From the NCBI GenBank assembly GCA_902770635.1, contig CACXTX010000003.1, forward strand, positions 1-64,000: a stretch of 64,000 nt of DNA. The letters run 5' to 3'. Below, piece by piece: positions 40,022-47,960 of the stretch. The notes under the pieces are model-generated. The model saw only the letters and a list, made by a program, of their open reading frames with translations, had not been told where the DNA came from and did not search any database. Made by a program: the position numbers and the translations under genes. The DNA comes from an uncultured Prevotellaceae bacterium. GTDB lineage: Bacteria; Bacteroidota; Bacteroidia; Bacteroidales; Bacteroidaceae. Position 1 is the first letter of the stretch. The number at the start of each line of letters is the position of its first letter.

Positions 40022-41442
40022 AAGTTGCTTCACTCTTCTGTGGTTGCGGTGGCATGGACTTAGGTGTATTGGGTGGATTTACCTTCCTTGGTAAAGAGTA
40101 TCCAAAAAATCCTTTTGAAATAGTCTATGCAGTTGACTTTGACGAGTATTGTACCAAGATATACAATGAGAACTTCGAGCATAAGTGCATTGTAAAGGAC
40201 GTTCGTGACATAAAAACAAATGAATTGCCAGAATTTGATATGCTGATTGGTGGTTTCCCTTGTCAATCTTTTTCTATTTCAGCACAGAATCCACCTCGCC
40301 TAGGTTTCAAAGATGAACGAGGCATGCTATTTTTTGAAATGGTAAAGATTCTAAAAGAAAGACAACCAAGGTTCTTTATCGCTGAAAATGTCAAAGGAAT
40401 CCTTTCGGCAAATGAAGGTAAAGCATTTCCTATGATAATCAAAGAATTTAGAGATGCTGGCTATCATGTTATGCACAAACTTTTAAATGCTTCGGATTAT
40501 GGAGTTCCGCAAAAAAGAGAGCGAGTGATTATCATGGGATTTCTTAAAGAAGAAGATTCTCGTATGTTTAAGTTCCCTTCTAAAATTAAAAGAGAAGATC
40601 GCAAGGTATTAGGCGATGTTGTTTTACAAAAAGAGAACAATAATGAGTCGTTATTCTTTAGCGAGAAAGCTGTTGCCGGAATGATGGCTGTAAGGGATAA
40701 GATGAACAAGGGTAGAGCCCAGAATCTGGAAGAGCCATGTAATACAGTTAGTGCACATCTTGCTAAAGTTAGTTTGAATAGTACGGATCCAGTTCTAATA
40801 ATAAATGGACGTTTCAGACGTTTTTCAACGAGAGAGGCTGCAAGAATCCAATCTTTCCCTGACACATTTAGGCTTGAATCTGTTTCACAAGGAAGACAAT
40901 ACAGGGCTATAGGGAACGCTGTTCCACCAGTTATGATGTGGCATATCATAAAAGCTCTGCAAAAAATATTTGTGGTACGTCAACTTGATTTTCTGTCGAC
41001 TTTAGAACAATATCCAGAAAACATAATAGTCAATTCTTCAGATGAGAATAATGTATACATGGAAAATCTAAAATACGACAAATCAAAAAATGTATTGATT
41101 AGCTATGTCAAATCTGACAATATGGAGCAATATCTTGACAAGTCTGCAAAGATTTATTATACTGGTAAAAGATTCCCTTCTACCGTTGCTCTCAATAAAC
41201 TATACTATTTTATGCCCTATTTAAAGGGGAAAGGCATTCGCGATTTATATCTAATAAAAATTGCAAGGGTAGGAACTCGCAAAGAAGGACAAGCAGATAA
41301 TGACCCAACCGACTTTAGATTGGTCTTTGAAATAGAGTATATCGACAAACTCTTCGATGATTTCCAACCAATTAAGCTTGAAATCTGGAGAACATTTACA
41401 GACACAAATATGACTGATATTTTCTCAAAAATTGATAATTAA
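40009..41442 (+). CDS. C5-cytosine DNA methyltransferase 2 with C-terminal extension
   Basis: 477 aa. Motifs I SLFCGCGGMDLG, IV GGFPCQSFS with catalytic Cys85, VI ENVKG (Glu126), VIII QKRERVIIMGF, IX REAARIQSFP, X AIGNAVPP, all within the first 320 residues. The last 150 residues (from about LDFLSTLEQYPEN) are an added domain of unknown role. A second C5 enzyme in the same operon suggests an asymmetric target with one methylase per strand, as for type IIS systems such as HgaI. Starts inside the nuclease gene (13-base overlap). Confidence 0.93.
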   Translation: MEKIKVASLFCGCGGMDLGVLGGFTFLGKEYPKNPFEIVYAVDFDEYCTKIYNENFEHKCIVKDVRDIKTNELPEFDMLIGGFPCQSFSISAQNPPRLGFKDERGMLFFEMVKILKERQPRFFIAENVKGILSANEGKAFPMIIKEFRDAGYHVMHKLLNASDYGVPQKRERVIIMGFLKEEDSRMFKFPSKIKREDRKVLGDVVLQKENNNESLFFSEKAVAGMMAVRDKMNKGRAQNLEEPCNTVSAHLAKVSLNSTDPVLIINGRFRRFSTREAARIQSFPDTFRLESVSQGRQYRAIGNAVPPVMMWHIIKALQKIFVVRQLDFLSTLEQYPENIIVNSSDENNVYMENLKYDKSKNVLISYVKSDNMEQYLDKSAKIYYTGKRFPSTVALNKLYYFMPYLKGKGIRDLYLIKIARVGTRKEGQADNDPTDFRLVFEIEYIDKLFDDFQPIKLEIWRTFTDTNMTDIFSKIDN

Positions 41443-41454
41443 AATCACATTATT

Positions 41455-41742
41455 ATGTCAAAGTTAGCAGATATAATTAAAGAAGAATTTGATAAATATG
41501 CAACAGAAAATCGTCAAAGATTTGACCTTCGTTTTTTATCTTCCCCTTTAATTCTTAAACACGTAAACATAATATCAGGTAAAGAAAGTATATATGACAT
41601 CAGAGATGAAGAAATTATAAAACAAATATATCAAAGTGTTCTAACTGATGTAGATAACATTAATGCCCATCAAAATTATTCAGCAGCAGTCCTTCATTAT
41701 CGAAAATTTCTTTCATTAAAAATATCAGTAAAGAAAAACTAG
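41455..41742 (+). CDS. Small unknown protein at the end of the R-M operon
   Basis: 95 aa, 12 bases after methyltransferase 2 and in the same AT-rich composition. Helical, with many charged residues (LADIIKEEFDKYATENRQRFDLRF, IRDEEIIKQIYQSVLTDVDNINAH). Not a known C-protein: no obvious helix-turn-helix. It could be a modulator or accessory subunit of the R-M system. No family recognised. Confidence 0.65.
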   Translation: MSKLADIIKEEFDKYATENRQRFDLRFLSSPLILKHVNIISGKESIYDIRDEEIIKQIYQSVLTDVDNINAHQNYSAAVLHYRKFLSLKISVKKN

Positions 41743-41829
41743 AAACGGTCATCTGACAAAGAACAGTAGGGACGGGTACTTGTTTCACTTTCCAAGGTAG
41801 CCGTCATGGAATAAGAATAATAGAATTGT

Positions 41830-41867
41830 ACTCCGCCCCTGCAAAGAGCAGACTGCAGGAACGGAGT
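41830..41867 (-). terminator. Terminator after the 85-aa gene
   Basis: ACTCCG..CCTGCA / TGCAGG..CGGAGT: two stacked 6-bp stems with small internal mismatches; placed after the stop of the minus-strand gene at 41887, with a weak T-tract. Confidence 0.6.
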
Positions 41868-41886
41868 GCTTATATTAATAAAGGTG

Positions 41887-42144
41887 TCAGCTGACAAAGA
41901 CGAGTTTGTTTCCTTGTATGTCGTATTTGACTGGATGGGCAAAAGAAATATTTTTTCCATCGGTAACGACAGAAGTATCGATGCCTCGACGCTGGAACTC
42001 ATCAATGAGTGCCTGGTCGTGATATACACGCATACTAGACCAACCTCGGCATTGCACCTGGGTGTTGAAAATGCTTACTAACTGGGGAATCTGCATGTCT
42101 GCATACTGCAGGGCATAGCGAATGTAATAAATGTGATTTTGCAT
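41887..42144 (-). CDS. Small conserved-looking protein, unknown function
   Basis: 85 aa, cytoplasmic. Starts MQNHIYYIRYALQYADMQ and has a compact domain with VYHDQALIDEFQRRGIDTSVVTDGKNISF. Supported as a real gene by a long structured leader, a minus-strand -7 box at 42301-42308 and a terminator after the stop. I do not recognise a family. Confidence 0.55.
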   Translation of the reverse strand: MQNHIYYIRYALQYADMQIPQLVSIFNTQVQCRGWSSMRVYHDQALIDEFQRRGIDTSVVTDGKNISFAHPVKYDIQGNKLVFVS

Positions 42145-42187
42145 AACTTTTTGTTTTTGAAGTTTAATAATTAACTATCCACATCGT

Positions 42188-42264
42188 GACTTTACCACCG
42201 TGGCTAAGTTATGTATAACTGGTTGCCTCCATGCTGTTGGCAACCTTAGCTCGGTTGGTGAGTC
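42188..42264 (-). ncRNA. Structured leader of the 85-aa gene
   Basis: On the minus strand a three-way junction can form: outer stem GACT (42261-64)/AGTC (42188-91) and CACC (42257-60)/GGTG (42196-99), middle stem GCTAAG (42245-50)/CTTAGC (42203-08), with two hairpins, GGTTGCC 42239-45 / GGCAACC 42221-27 and AGTTATACATAACT (42208-42221). A CATC-TTCG-GATG hairpin lies upstream (42263-42275). It resembles a riboswitch or protein-binding leader but matches none I know. Confidence 0.5.
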
Positions 42265-42300
42265 CATCCGAAGATGACTGCTCTTGATGCTTTCTGTGTG

Positions 42301-42308
42301 CAAAGATA
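42301..42308 (-). promoter_or_regulatory. -7 element of the 85-aa gene
   Basis: CAAAGATA, TATCTTTG on the minus strand; about 155 bases upstream of the ATG, leaving room for the structured leader. Confidence 0.55.
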
Positions 42309-42318
42309 CAAAGAAATT

Positions 42319-42349
42319 TTGGACAATAGAAATAAATTCCTTAATTTTG
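42319..42349 (+). promoter_or_regulatory. Promoter of the deoxyribosyltransferase-vsr unit
   Basis: TTG 42319-42321, 20-base spacer, TAATTTTG 42342-42349, ending 5 bases before ATG 42355: a nearly leaderless start. It rules out the longer frame beginning at 42274. Confidence 0.7.
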
Positions 42350-42354
42350 CACTC

Positions 42355-42783
42355 ATGAGACACAAGATTTACGTAGCAAGCAGCTGGAGGAATGTGCATT
42401 ACCCTGAGGTGGTAGCCAAGTTGAGGGAGGCAGGACATGAGGTGTATGACTTCCGTAATCCGCCATCGGGCGATCCTGGATTTAAATGGAGCTGTGTGAG
42501 TGAGGACTATATGGAGTGGTCGCCACAGCAGTATCGTGACATGCTGCAGCATGAGAAAGCGGTAAGGCAATTCCATAATGACATCGAGGCGATGGAGGCT
42601 TGCGATACGTGTGTCATGGTGTTGCCTTGTGGGCGTAGTGCTCATACAGAGGCTGGATGGTTTGCTGGGCGTGGAAAGTTGACGATAGCCTATATCCCAG
42701 AGAAACAGGAGCCGGAACTGATGTACAAGCTGTTCAATAAGGTTTGTTGCTCAATAGAGGAACTTATAGACGCACTTAAGTGA
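42355..42783 (+). CDS. Nucleoside 2-deoxyribosyltransferase-like protein
   Basis: 142 aa. KIYVASSWRN at the N-terminus, DFRNPPSG in the middle and VMVLPCGRSAHTEAGWFAGRGK (the family P-loop-like region) at the end, as in the nucleoside deoxyribosyltransferase fold often encoded by phages and plasmids. Could exchange bases on deoxynucleosides or act in nucleotide-based signalling; the exact substrate is unknown. One base separates its stop from the vsr start codon, so both are translated together. Confidence 0.75.
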   Translation: MRHKIYVASSWRNVHYPEVVAKLREAGHEVYDFRNPPSGDPGFKWSCVSEDYMEWSPQQYRDMLQHEKAVRQFHNDIEAMEACDTCVMVLPCGRSAHTEAGWFAGRGKLTIAYIPEKQEPELMYKLFNKVCCSIEELIDALK

Positions 42784-42784
42784 T

Positions 42785-43330
42785 ATGGACAGACTAACCG
42801 CACAACAAAGACATTCAAATATGGCGGCTATCAAGTCGAAGGACACGAAGCCGGAGATGATTGTGCGACGTGGCTTGTGGAAGAGGGGATTCCGATACAG
42901 GCTGAACCATAAGCGGTTGCCTGGGCATCCGGACTTGGTGCTGAGGAAATATAGAACGTGCATCTTTGTGAATGGATGCTTCTGGCATGGACATGGCGCT
43001 ACGCTAAATGAGGAAGGAGAAATGAGGAGTGAGAAATGCTGTTGCAAGATTCCGAAGACCAACCGTGAGTTCTGGGTGAACAAGATACGACGCAACAAGG
43101 AGCGGGACAAAGAGGAGCAACGGAAGTTGGCGGAGATGGGATGGCACTGCATTACGGTATGGGAATGTGAACTGAAACCGTCGAAGCGTGAAGAAACGCT
43201 GGAGTCGATTGCTTTCACGCTGAACCATATATGGTTACAAGACCATCAGCCCCGTGTTTCAGCCTATCCGCAGCAGAATGAAGAGGACATGCAAATGCCA
43301 ATGGCAGCAGAAGAAGATTTAGGTAAATAA
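42785..43330 (+). CDS. vsr: Very short patch repair endonuclease Vsr
   Basis: 181 aa. Metal and catalytic blocks: SKDTKPEMIVRRGLWKRGFRYRLN, LPGHPDLVLRKYRTCIFVNGCFWHGH (with the active Asp and the zinc ligands), and EFWVNKIRRNKERDKEEQ. Cuts next to T:G mismatches caused by deamination of 5-methylcytosine, so it guards the sites methylated by the two C5 enzymes of the neighbouring operon. Residues about 75-84 (LNEEGEMRSEK) are coded by a heptamer repeat in frame. Confidence 0.92.
   Translation: MDRLTAQQRHSNMAAIKSKDTKPEMIVRRGLWKRGFRYRLNHKRLPGHPDLVLRKYRTCIFVNGCFWHGHGATLNEEGEMRSEKCCCKIPKTNREFWVNKIRRNKERDKEEQRKLAEMGWHCITVWECELKPSKREETLESIAFTLNHIWLQDHQPRVSAYPQQNEEDMQMPMAAEEDLGK
43007..43034. repeat. 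Heptamer repeat inside vsr
   Basis: AATGAGG, AAGGAGA, AATGAGG, AGTGAGA: the same unit type as in mfd at 12317. It keeps the reading frame and lengthens the loop after the zinc site. Confidence 0.8.
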
Positions 43331-43342
43331 GTGATCCCGTTG
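43331..43342. repeat. 12-bp copy of the tRNA-Arg 3' end
   Basis: GTGATCCCGTTG at 43331-43342 is repeated at 43447-43458, inside the 3' end of tRNA-Arg. It directly follows the vsr stop and is 116 bases from the tRNA copy; a short attachment-like direct repeat. Confidence 0.5.
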
Positions 43343-43395
43343 AATTGACTTCGTCTTTCCCAGCCCTGCCACGGGCAGCTCTGACATCCAAACAA

Positions 43396-43436
43396 AATGG
43401 ACTTCAACTGAAAACAAGTTTTCGTCGAAGTCCATT
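43396..43436 (+). terminator. Terminator of the vsr unit
   Basis: AATGGACTTC (43396-43405) / GAAGTCCATT (43427-43436), a 10-bp stem holding an inner GAAAAC/GTTTTC hairpin, followed by a TTTG tract. Just 13 bases ahead of the tRNA gene. Confidence 0.7.
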
Positions 43437-43447
43437 GTATTTGTATG

Positions 43448-43521
43448 TGATCCCGTTGGGATTCAAACCCAAGACCTTCAGAACCGGAATCTGACGCTCT
43501 ATTCAGCTAAGCTACGGGACC
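43448..43521 (-). tRNA. tRNA-Arg (CCG)
   Basis: Minus-strand cloverleaf: acceptor GGTCCCG / CGGGATC (one G-T pair), D-arm GCTTAGCTGAATAGAGC, anticodon stem TCAGA / TCTGA around loop TTCCGGT (anticodon CCG, decoding CGG), variable AGGTC, T-arm TTGGG-TTTGAAT-CCCAA, discriminator A. CCA is not encoded. Such genes are frequent integration sites, and a copy of the 3' end lies nearby. Confidence 0.95.
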
Positions 43522-43568
43522 TGCAAATATGTTACTTTGCAAAAGTGAATGCAAAGGTACACATAAAA

Positions 43569-43596
43569 AAGTGAAAAGCGGAAAGTGAAGAGTGAA
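43569..43596. repeat. Four heptamers upstream of asnA
   Basis: AAGTGAA, AAGCGGA, AAGTGAA, GAGTGAA, next to the minus-strand -7 box of the tRNA. Confidence 0.85.
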
Positions 43597-43699
43597 AAAG
43601 TTCGAGAATTATAATCTTTTAAGTGTTACGGGTATATGCAGAATGATAGCGAATAATCAAGTTTTTCTTTCATTTTGCAAAAATAATCATGGTTTTTGC

Positions 43700-43729
43700 T
43701 TGCAGATTAATATAAAAGTAGTACCTTTG
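43700..43729 (+). promoter_or_regulatory. Promoter of asnA
   Basis: TTG 43700-43702, 19-base spacer, TACCTTTG 43722-43729. Leader of about 65 bases carrying a heptamer tract. Confidence 0.7.
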
Positions 43730-43757
43730 CGGTCGCAAATGTAAGATGTGAAATCAT

Positions 43758-43793
43758 TAAATGTTAAATAGTAAATCGTCAAATAGTAAATTT
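43758..43793. repeat. Heptamer tract in the asnA leader
   Basis: TAAATGT, TAAATAG, TAAATCG, an 8-base unit, TAAATTT. It ends 5 bases before the asnA start codon. Confidence 0.7.
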
Positions 43794-43798
43794 ATAAG

Positions 43799-44836
43799 AT
43801 GAGTCAACTGATAAAGCCGATTGATTATCTGCCGCTGCTCGACACGAAACAGACGGAGCAGGGCATCAAATTGATAAAGGAGTTCTTTCAGCAGAACCTG
43901 AGCACCGAACTGCGCTTACGCCGTGTGACGGCCCCTTTGTTTGTATTGCAGGGACTGGGCATCAACGACGACCTGAATGGTGTGGAGCGTGCTGTAACCT
44001 TCCCCATAAAGGACTTGGACGACGCCCGTGCCGAGGTGGTTCACTCGCTGGCTAAGTGGAAGCGTCTGTCGCTTGCCGAATACCAGATAGAGCCAGGTTA
44101 TGGAATCTATACCGATATGAATGCCATTCGTGCCGACGAGGAGCTGGACAACCTGCACTCGTTGTATGTGGACCAGTGGGACTGGGAGGCCGTCATTACG
44201 AAGGAGCAACGCACCGTAGCCTTCTTGAAAAACGTGGTGGAGCGCATCTATGCAGCCATTCGACGTACGGAGTATCTCACTTGCGAGACCTATCCGCAGG
44301 TAAAGCCTTTCCTGCCCGAAACCATTCATTTCATTCATGCTGAGGAACTGTTGAAAATGTATCCAGACAAGACACCTAAGGAGCGTGAGGACGCTATCTG
44401 CCAGAAGTATGGTGCCGTGTTTATCATTGGCATTGGCGGTAAACTGGCAAATGGCGAGAAACACGACGGACGAGCCCCTGACTATGACGACTGGTCGACG
44501 ATGGGTGAGAATGGGCAGGTGGGCCTGAACGGTGACATCTTGATTTGGTATCCCGTGCTGGGTCGTTCGTTCGAGTTGTCATCAATGGGTATCCGCGTGG
44601 ACAAGGAGTCACTGCTTCGCCAGCTGAAGATAGAAAACAAAGAGGAGCGCAAGAGCCTGTATTTCCACCAGAAACTGCTAAACGACGAGTTGCCATTGAG
44701 CATTGGTGGTGGTATAGGGCAGAGCCGTCTGTGTATGGTACTGTTGCACAAGGGACACATCGGCGAGATACAAGCCTCTATCTGGCCTGACGAGATGCGC
44801 CAGGAGTGCAAGAAGTTAGGAATGACACTTATTTAA
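43799..44836 (+). CDS. asnA: Aspartate-ammonia ligase (asparagine synthetase A)
   Basis: 345 aa, normal for AsnA. Class II aminoacyl-tRNA-synthetase-like fold with TAPLFVLQGLGINDDLNG, DQWDWE and the C-terminal SIGGGIGQSRLCMVLL motif 3. Makes asparagine from aspartate, ammonia and ATP in the cytoplasm. Monocistronic; its stop codon merges into a heptamer tract that also contains the dnaX stop. Confidence 0.95.
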   Translation: MSQLIKPIDYLPLLDTKQTEQGIKLIKEFFQQNLSTELRLRRVTAPLFVLQGLGINDDLNGVERAVTFPIKDLDDARAEVVHSLAKWKRLSLAEYQIEPGYGIYTDMNAIRADEELDNLHSLYVDQWDWEAVITKEQRTVAFLKNVVERIYAAIRRTEYLTCETYPQVKPFLPETIHFIHAEELLKMYPDKTPKEREDAICQKYGAVFIIGIGGKLANGEKHDGRAPDYDDWSTMGENGQVGLNGDILIWYPVLGRSFELSSMGIRVDKESLLRQLKIENKEERKSLYFHQKLLNDELPLSIGGGIGQSRLCMVLLHKGHIGEIQASIWPDEMRQECKKLGMTLI

Positions 44837-44869
44837 TTGATAATTGACAATTGATAATTGACAATTAGG
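44835..44869. repeat. Heptamers joining the asnA and dnaX stops
   Basis: AATTGAT, AATTGAC, AATTGAT, AATTGAC, AATTAGG. The asnA TAA (44834-44836) overlaps the first unit and the dnaX TAA (44865-44867, minus) lies in the last: the repeat is the whole convergent gap. Confidence 0.9.
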
Positions 44870-46700
44870 CTAATTCAAGATCTAGGAGATCCCTCAATTT
44901 TCCGATTGAGGGATTTTCTTTTGCCATCAGCTCATACTGTTCACGTCGCGTAAGGATATGCACCTTCTCATGATGCTCAGCCACGCGAACCGAGAAGTTG
45001 ATGGATTTATTGTGCAGATACGTCTTCAGGGTACTCAGAATGCTGCCCTTGATATCCTCTATCTGGTCCTTAGCCAACTGGTTCTCTACCGTCAACTCCA
45101 CATTGGGGAATTGGGTGATGACGGGCGTCATGTTCTTCATGCGTGTAGCCACACCACTCAGGTGTTGGGGCATACGGTTGCACATGGACATCCATTGCAG
45201 TTCCAGTTCCTGCTGGTCGAACACCTCCTCATCACCCTGACGCGACGCATTAGGATCGTTGGGGTCGAGTGTGCCGGGAATGATGTGCATCTTTCCCTTG
45301 GTGCTTATCTGGTCAGGCTTGTTGTTCCATGAGAAGCCTATTTTCGCCTTTAGCTGAGGGCGAGCAGCCGCATTGTAGGTAGTGGTTGCTGCCGGTTTCT
45401 TGGAAGAGGGTTCTGCCGCTGTATCTGGCTCTACAGCTACCGGCTTTGTTGTCGTTGTTGTGGGGTTAGTCACACGGGTTGTTGATGCAACAGGCTTAAC
45501 CGCAGCCACCTGCGGAGCTGCTTGCTTGGGCTGAGCCTGCTGTATCAGTTGCTTAAACAGGGATTTCAGTCTTCTGGGCTTACGCCCACTGCCAGCCCCC
45601 TCGTCGGGCTGTGTAATCTGAGCGATTTCAATCAGTGTCAGTTCCACCAACAGTCGCTTGTTGCTCGACTGCCGATAGTTGATGTCGCACTGGTTCATCA
45701 GTTGCAGTGCCTTGTATAAAAAAGGTATAGGACACTTCTTTGCCTGTTGCTGATAACGCTCACGCTGCTGGTCGCTCACCTCGAGCAGGGGTAGCGTCTG
45801 TGGGTCGCGTGCCATCAGCACGTTACGCACATGCTTCGCCAGTCCGCTGATGAGCAGTCCTCCGTCGAATCCCTTACTGACAATGTTATTGAGCAGTACC
45901 ATGATATCGGCCACCTTGTTCTCGATGCTCAGGTCCACTATCTGGAAGTAGTTCTCCGCATCGAGCACGTTCAAGTCTTCTATCACCTTCTGGTACGTGA
46001 TGTTCCCCTGACAGAACGAGACTGCCTGGTCGAAGATGCTCAAGGCGTCACGCATGCCACCATCCGCCTTTTCAGCAATCACCGCCAGTGCCTCTTCCTC
46101 ATAGCTGATGCCCTCCTTATCGGCCACGCTCTTCAGGTGGTCGATGGTGTTACGCACTGTCATTCGCTCGAAGTCGTAAATCTGACAGCGACTCAGAATG
46201 GTTGGCAGTATCTTATGCTTCTCGGTGGTAGCCAGGATGAAGATAACGTGTGCAGGCGGTTCCTCCAGCGTTTTCAAGAACGCATTGAAGGCTGCCGTTG
46301 ACAACATGTGTACCTCGTCGATGATGAACACCTTGTATTTGCCCACCTGCGGCGGGATGCGCGTCTGCTCCATGAGTGACTTGATGTGCTCTACCGAGTT
46401 GTTGGAGGCAGCATCCAGTTCGAAGATGTTATACGAACGTTGCTCATTGAAGGCCTGACAGCTCTCACATTGTCCACAAGCCTCGCCCTCTGCTGTGGGA
46501 GTGAGGCAGTTGATAGCTTTGGCGAAGATACGCGCACAGGTTGTCTTACCTACCCCTCGTGGACCGCAGAACAGGTAGGCATGTGCCAGTTTCCCGCTCT
46601 TCACGGCATTCTTCAGGGTAGTCGTCAGTGCCTGTTGTCCCACCACGGTATCAAAGGAAGTGGGCCTGTATTTTCGCGCTGATACGATATATTCTTCCAT
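44865..46700 (-). CDS. dnaX: DNA polymerase III subunit gamma/tau
   Basis: 611 aa from ATG 46700; a longer frame to 46739 starts upstream of the -7 box and is rejected. Walker A GPRGVGKTTC, zinc-binding cysteines CLTPTAEGEACGQCESC, DEVHM, sensor and domain III, then a Pro/Thr/Ala-rich linker and a C-terminal tau region. Clamp-loader ATPase. No frameshift site was looked for systematically. Promoter -7 box CAAAATTA at 46721-46728. Confidence 0.95.
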   Translation of the reverse strand: MEEYIVSARKYRPTSFDTVVGQQALTTTLKNAVKSGKLAHAYLFCGPRGVGKTTCARIFAKAINCLTPTAEGEACGQCESCQAFNEQRSYNIFELDAASNNSVEHIKSLMEQTRIPPQVGKYKVFIIDEVHMLSTAAFNAFLKTLEEPPAHVIFILATTEKHKILPTILSRCQIYDFERMTVRNTIDHLKSVADKEGISYEEEALAVIAEKADGGMRDALSIFDQAVSFCQGNITYQKVIEDLNVLDAENYFQIVDLSIENKVADIMVLLNNIVSKGFDGGLLISGLAKHVRNVLMARDPQTLPLLEVSDQQRERYQQQAKKCPIPFLYKALQLMNQCDINYRQSSNKRLLVELTLIEIAQITQPDEGAGSGRKPRRLKSLFKQLIQQAQPKQAAPQVAAVKPVASTTRVTNPTTTTTKPVAVEPDTAAEPSSKKPAATTTYNAAARPQLKAKIGFSWNNKPDQISTKGKMHIIPGTLDPNDPNASRQGDEEVFDQQELELQWMSMCNRMPQHLSGVATRMKNMTPVITQFPNVELTVENQLAKDQIEDIKGSILSTLKTYLHNKSINFSVRVAEHHEKVHILTRREQYELMAKENPSIGKLRDLLDLELA

Positions 46701-46720
46701 AGTGAAAAACAATTTGCCTA

Positions 46721-46728
46721 CAAAATTA
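46721..46728 (-). promoter_or_regulatory. -7 element of dnaX
   Basis: CAAAATTA on the plus strand is TAATTTTG on the minus strand, 20 bases ahead of the start. Confidence 0.55.
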
Positions 46729-46959
46729 GCAAATTTCATTCAATCCCACAAATTTTTGCGCCTTATTTCTTCGAGATTATGATGATACGTTCCTCTCTAC
46801 CTGTATTTTCGTTGACTGTTAATTTCTGTCTATTTATTCTAAATTTGCGTAACAGAACATAATTATAGAAATCCCAAACAGCAAAAATAAAATATTTTTG
46901 TCGAACTTTGCAGGTAAAGTACAATGTATGATTAAACCTTAAAAGATTAAATAACAACT

Positions 46960-47937
46960 ATGAGTAAGATTAAGACTATTGGTATTCTGACATCGGGCGG
47001 TGATGCCCCAGGTATGAACGCAGCCATCAGAGCCGTGACGCGCGCTGGCATTTACAACGGTTTTAGGATTATGGGAATCTATCGTGGCTACGAGGGACTC
47101 ATCCATGACGAGGTGAAAGAAATGACCACTGAGGATGTCAGTGGTATCATTACCCGTGGTGGCACCATCCTGAAGACTGCACGCAGCAAGGAGTTCATGA
47201 CCGTAGAAGGCAGGCAGAAGGCTTTCGAGACTTGTCAGAAGGAAGGCATTGACGCCCTAATAGTAATTGGTGGCAATGGCTCGCTGACTGGTGCCCGCGA
47301 CTTTGCCATGGAGCACGATTTCCCCTGTATCGGGCTGCCTGGCACCATCGACAACGATGTCTATGGCACCGACGCTACCATAGGCTACGACACGACGATG
47401 AACACCATTATGGAATGTGTGGACCGCATCCGCGACACTGCCAATTCGCACGAACGCATCTTCTTCGTAGAAGTGATGGGAAGAGACGCTGGATTCCTTG
47501 CACAGAACTGTGCTATTGCCTGTGGTGCCGAGGCAGCCATCGTTCCTGAAGAGGTCACCGACTTCGACCAGTTGGCAGCCTTCATGGGTCGTGGCATCCG
47601 TAAGTCTAAAAAGTCATGTATCGTCATTGTCTCGGAGAGTCCCAAGTGCGGTGCCCTCTACTATGCCGACCGCGTGAAGAAGGAATTCCCTGAGTACGAC
47701 GTACGTGTGTCTATCCTTGGTCATCTGCAGCGTGGTGGCAGTCCTTCCGCTCGTGATCGCATCCTTGCCAGTTGGATGGGTGCAGCTGCCGTAGAGGCTG
47801 TCATACAAGGTCAGCGTAATGTGATGATTGGTTACCGTAACAGCGACTCTGTTCTTGTACCTTTCTCTGAGTGCATCCGCACCGACAAGCGCTTCGACAG
47901 ACGTCTGCTTAATGTACTCGACGAACTGAGCATTTAA
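46960..47937 (+). CDS. pfkA: ATP-dependent 6-phosphofructokinase
   Basis: 325 aa. GGDAPGMN near residue 13, GGNGS at 104-108 (ATP-type Gly after the Asn, not the Asp of PPi enzymes), catalytic GTIDND (Asp131, Asp133) and MGRDAGF. Commits fructose 6-phosphate to glycolysis. A weak -7-like box sits at about 46897-46904. Followed after 23 bases by two thioredoxin-like genes in the same direction, possibly one message. Confidence 0.96.
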   Translation: MSKIKTIGILTSGGDAPGMNAAIRAVTRAGIYNGFRIMGIYRGYEGLIHDEVKEMTTEDVSGIITRGGTILKTARSKEFMTVEGRQKAFETCQKEGIDALIVIGGNGSLTGARDFAMEHDFPCIGLPGTIDNDVYGTDATIGYDTTMNTIMECVDRIRDTANSHERIFFVEVMGRDAGFLAQNCAIACGAEAAIVPEEVTDFDQLAAFMGRGIRKSKKSCIVIVSESPKCGALYYADRVKKEFPEYDVRVSILGHLQRGGSPSARDRILASWMGAAAVEAVIQGQRNVMIGYRNSDSVLVPFSECIRTDKRFDRRLLNVLDELSI

Positions 47938-47960
47938 GATTAAGAAATAAATAAAGAAAG

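Larger units (their letters stand above)
43522..43798. other. 277-bp spacer before asnA
   Basis: Holds a minus-strand -7 box (CAAAGGTA at 43554-43561) for the tRNA transcript, two heptamer tracts and the asnA promoter. No gene. Confidence 0.6.

Noticed and set aside
37506..41442. BREX, DISARM or type I R-M system
   Set aside because: No helicase, PglZ, specificity or adenine-methylase gene; both methylases are C5 enzymes with a single nuclease.
41455..41742. Controller (C) protein of the R-M system
   Set aside because: No helix-turn-helix of the XRE type and the gene lies at the operon end rather than ahead of the nuclease; no C-box seen.
46763..46957. 64-codon minus-strand frame between dnaX and pfkA
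   Set aside because: AT-rich, no promoter box or recognizable domain, overlaps the likely pfkA promoter region.
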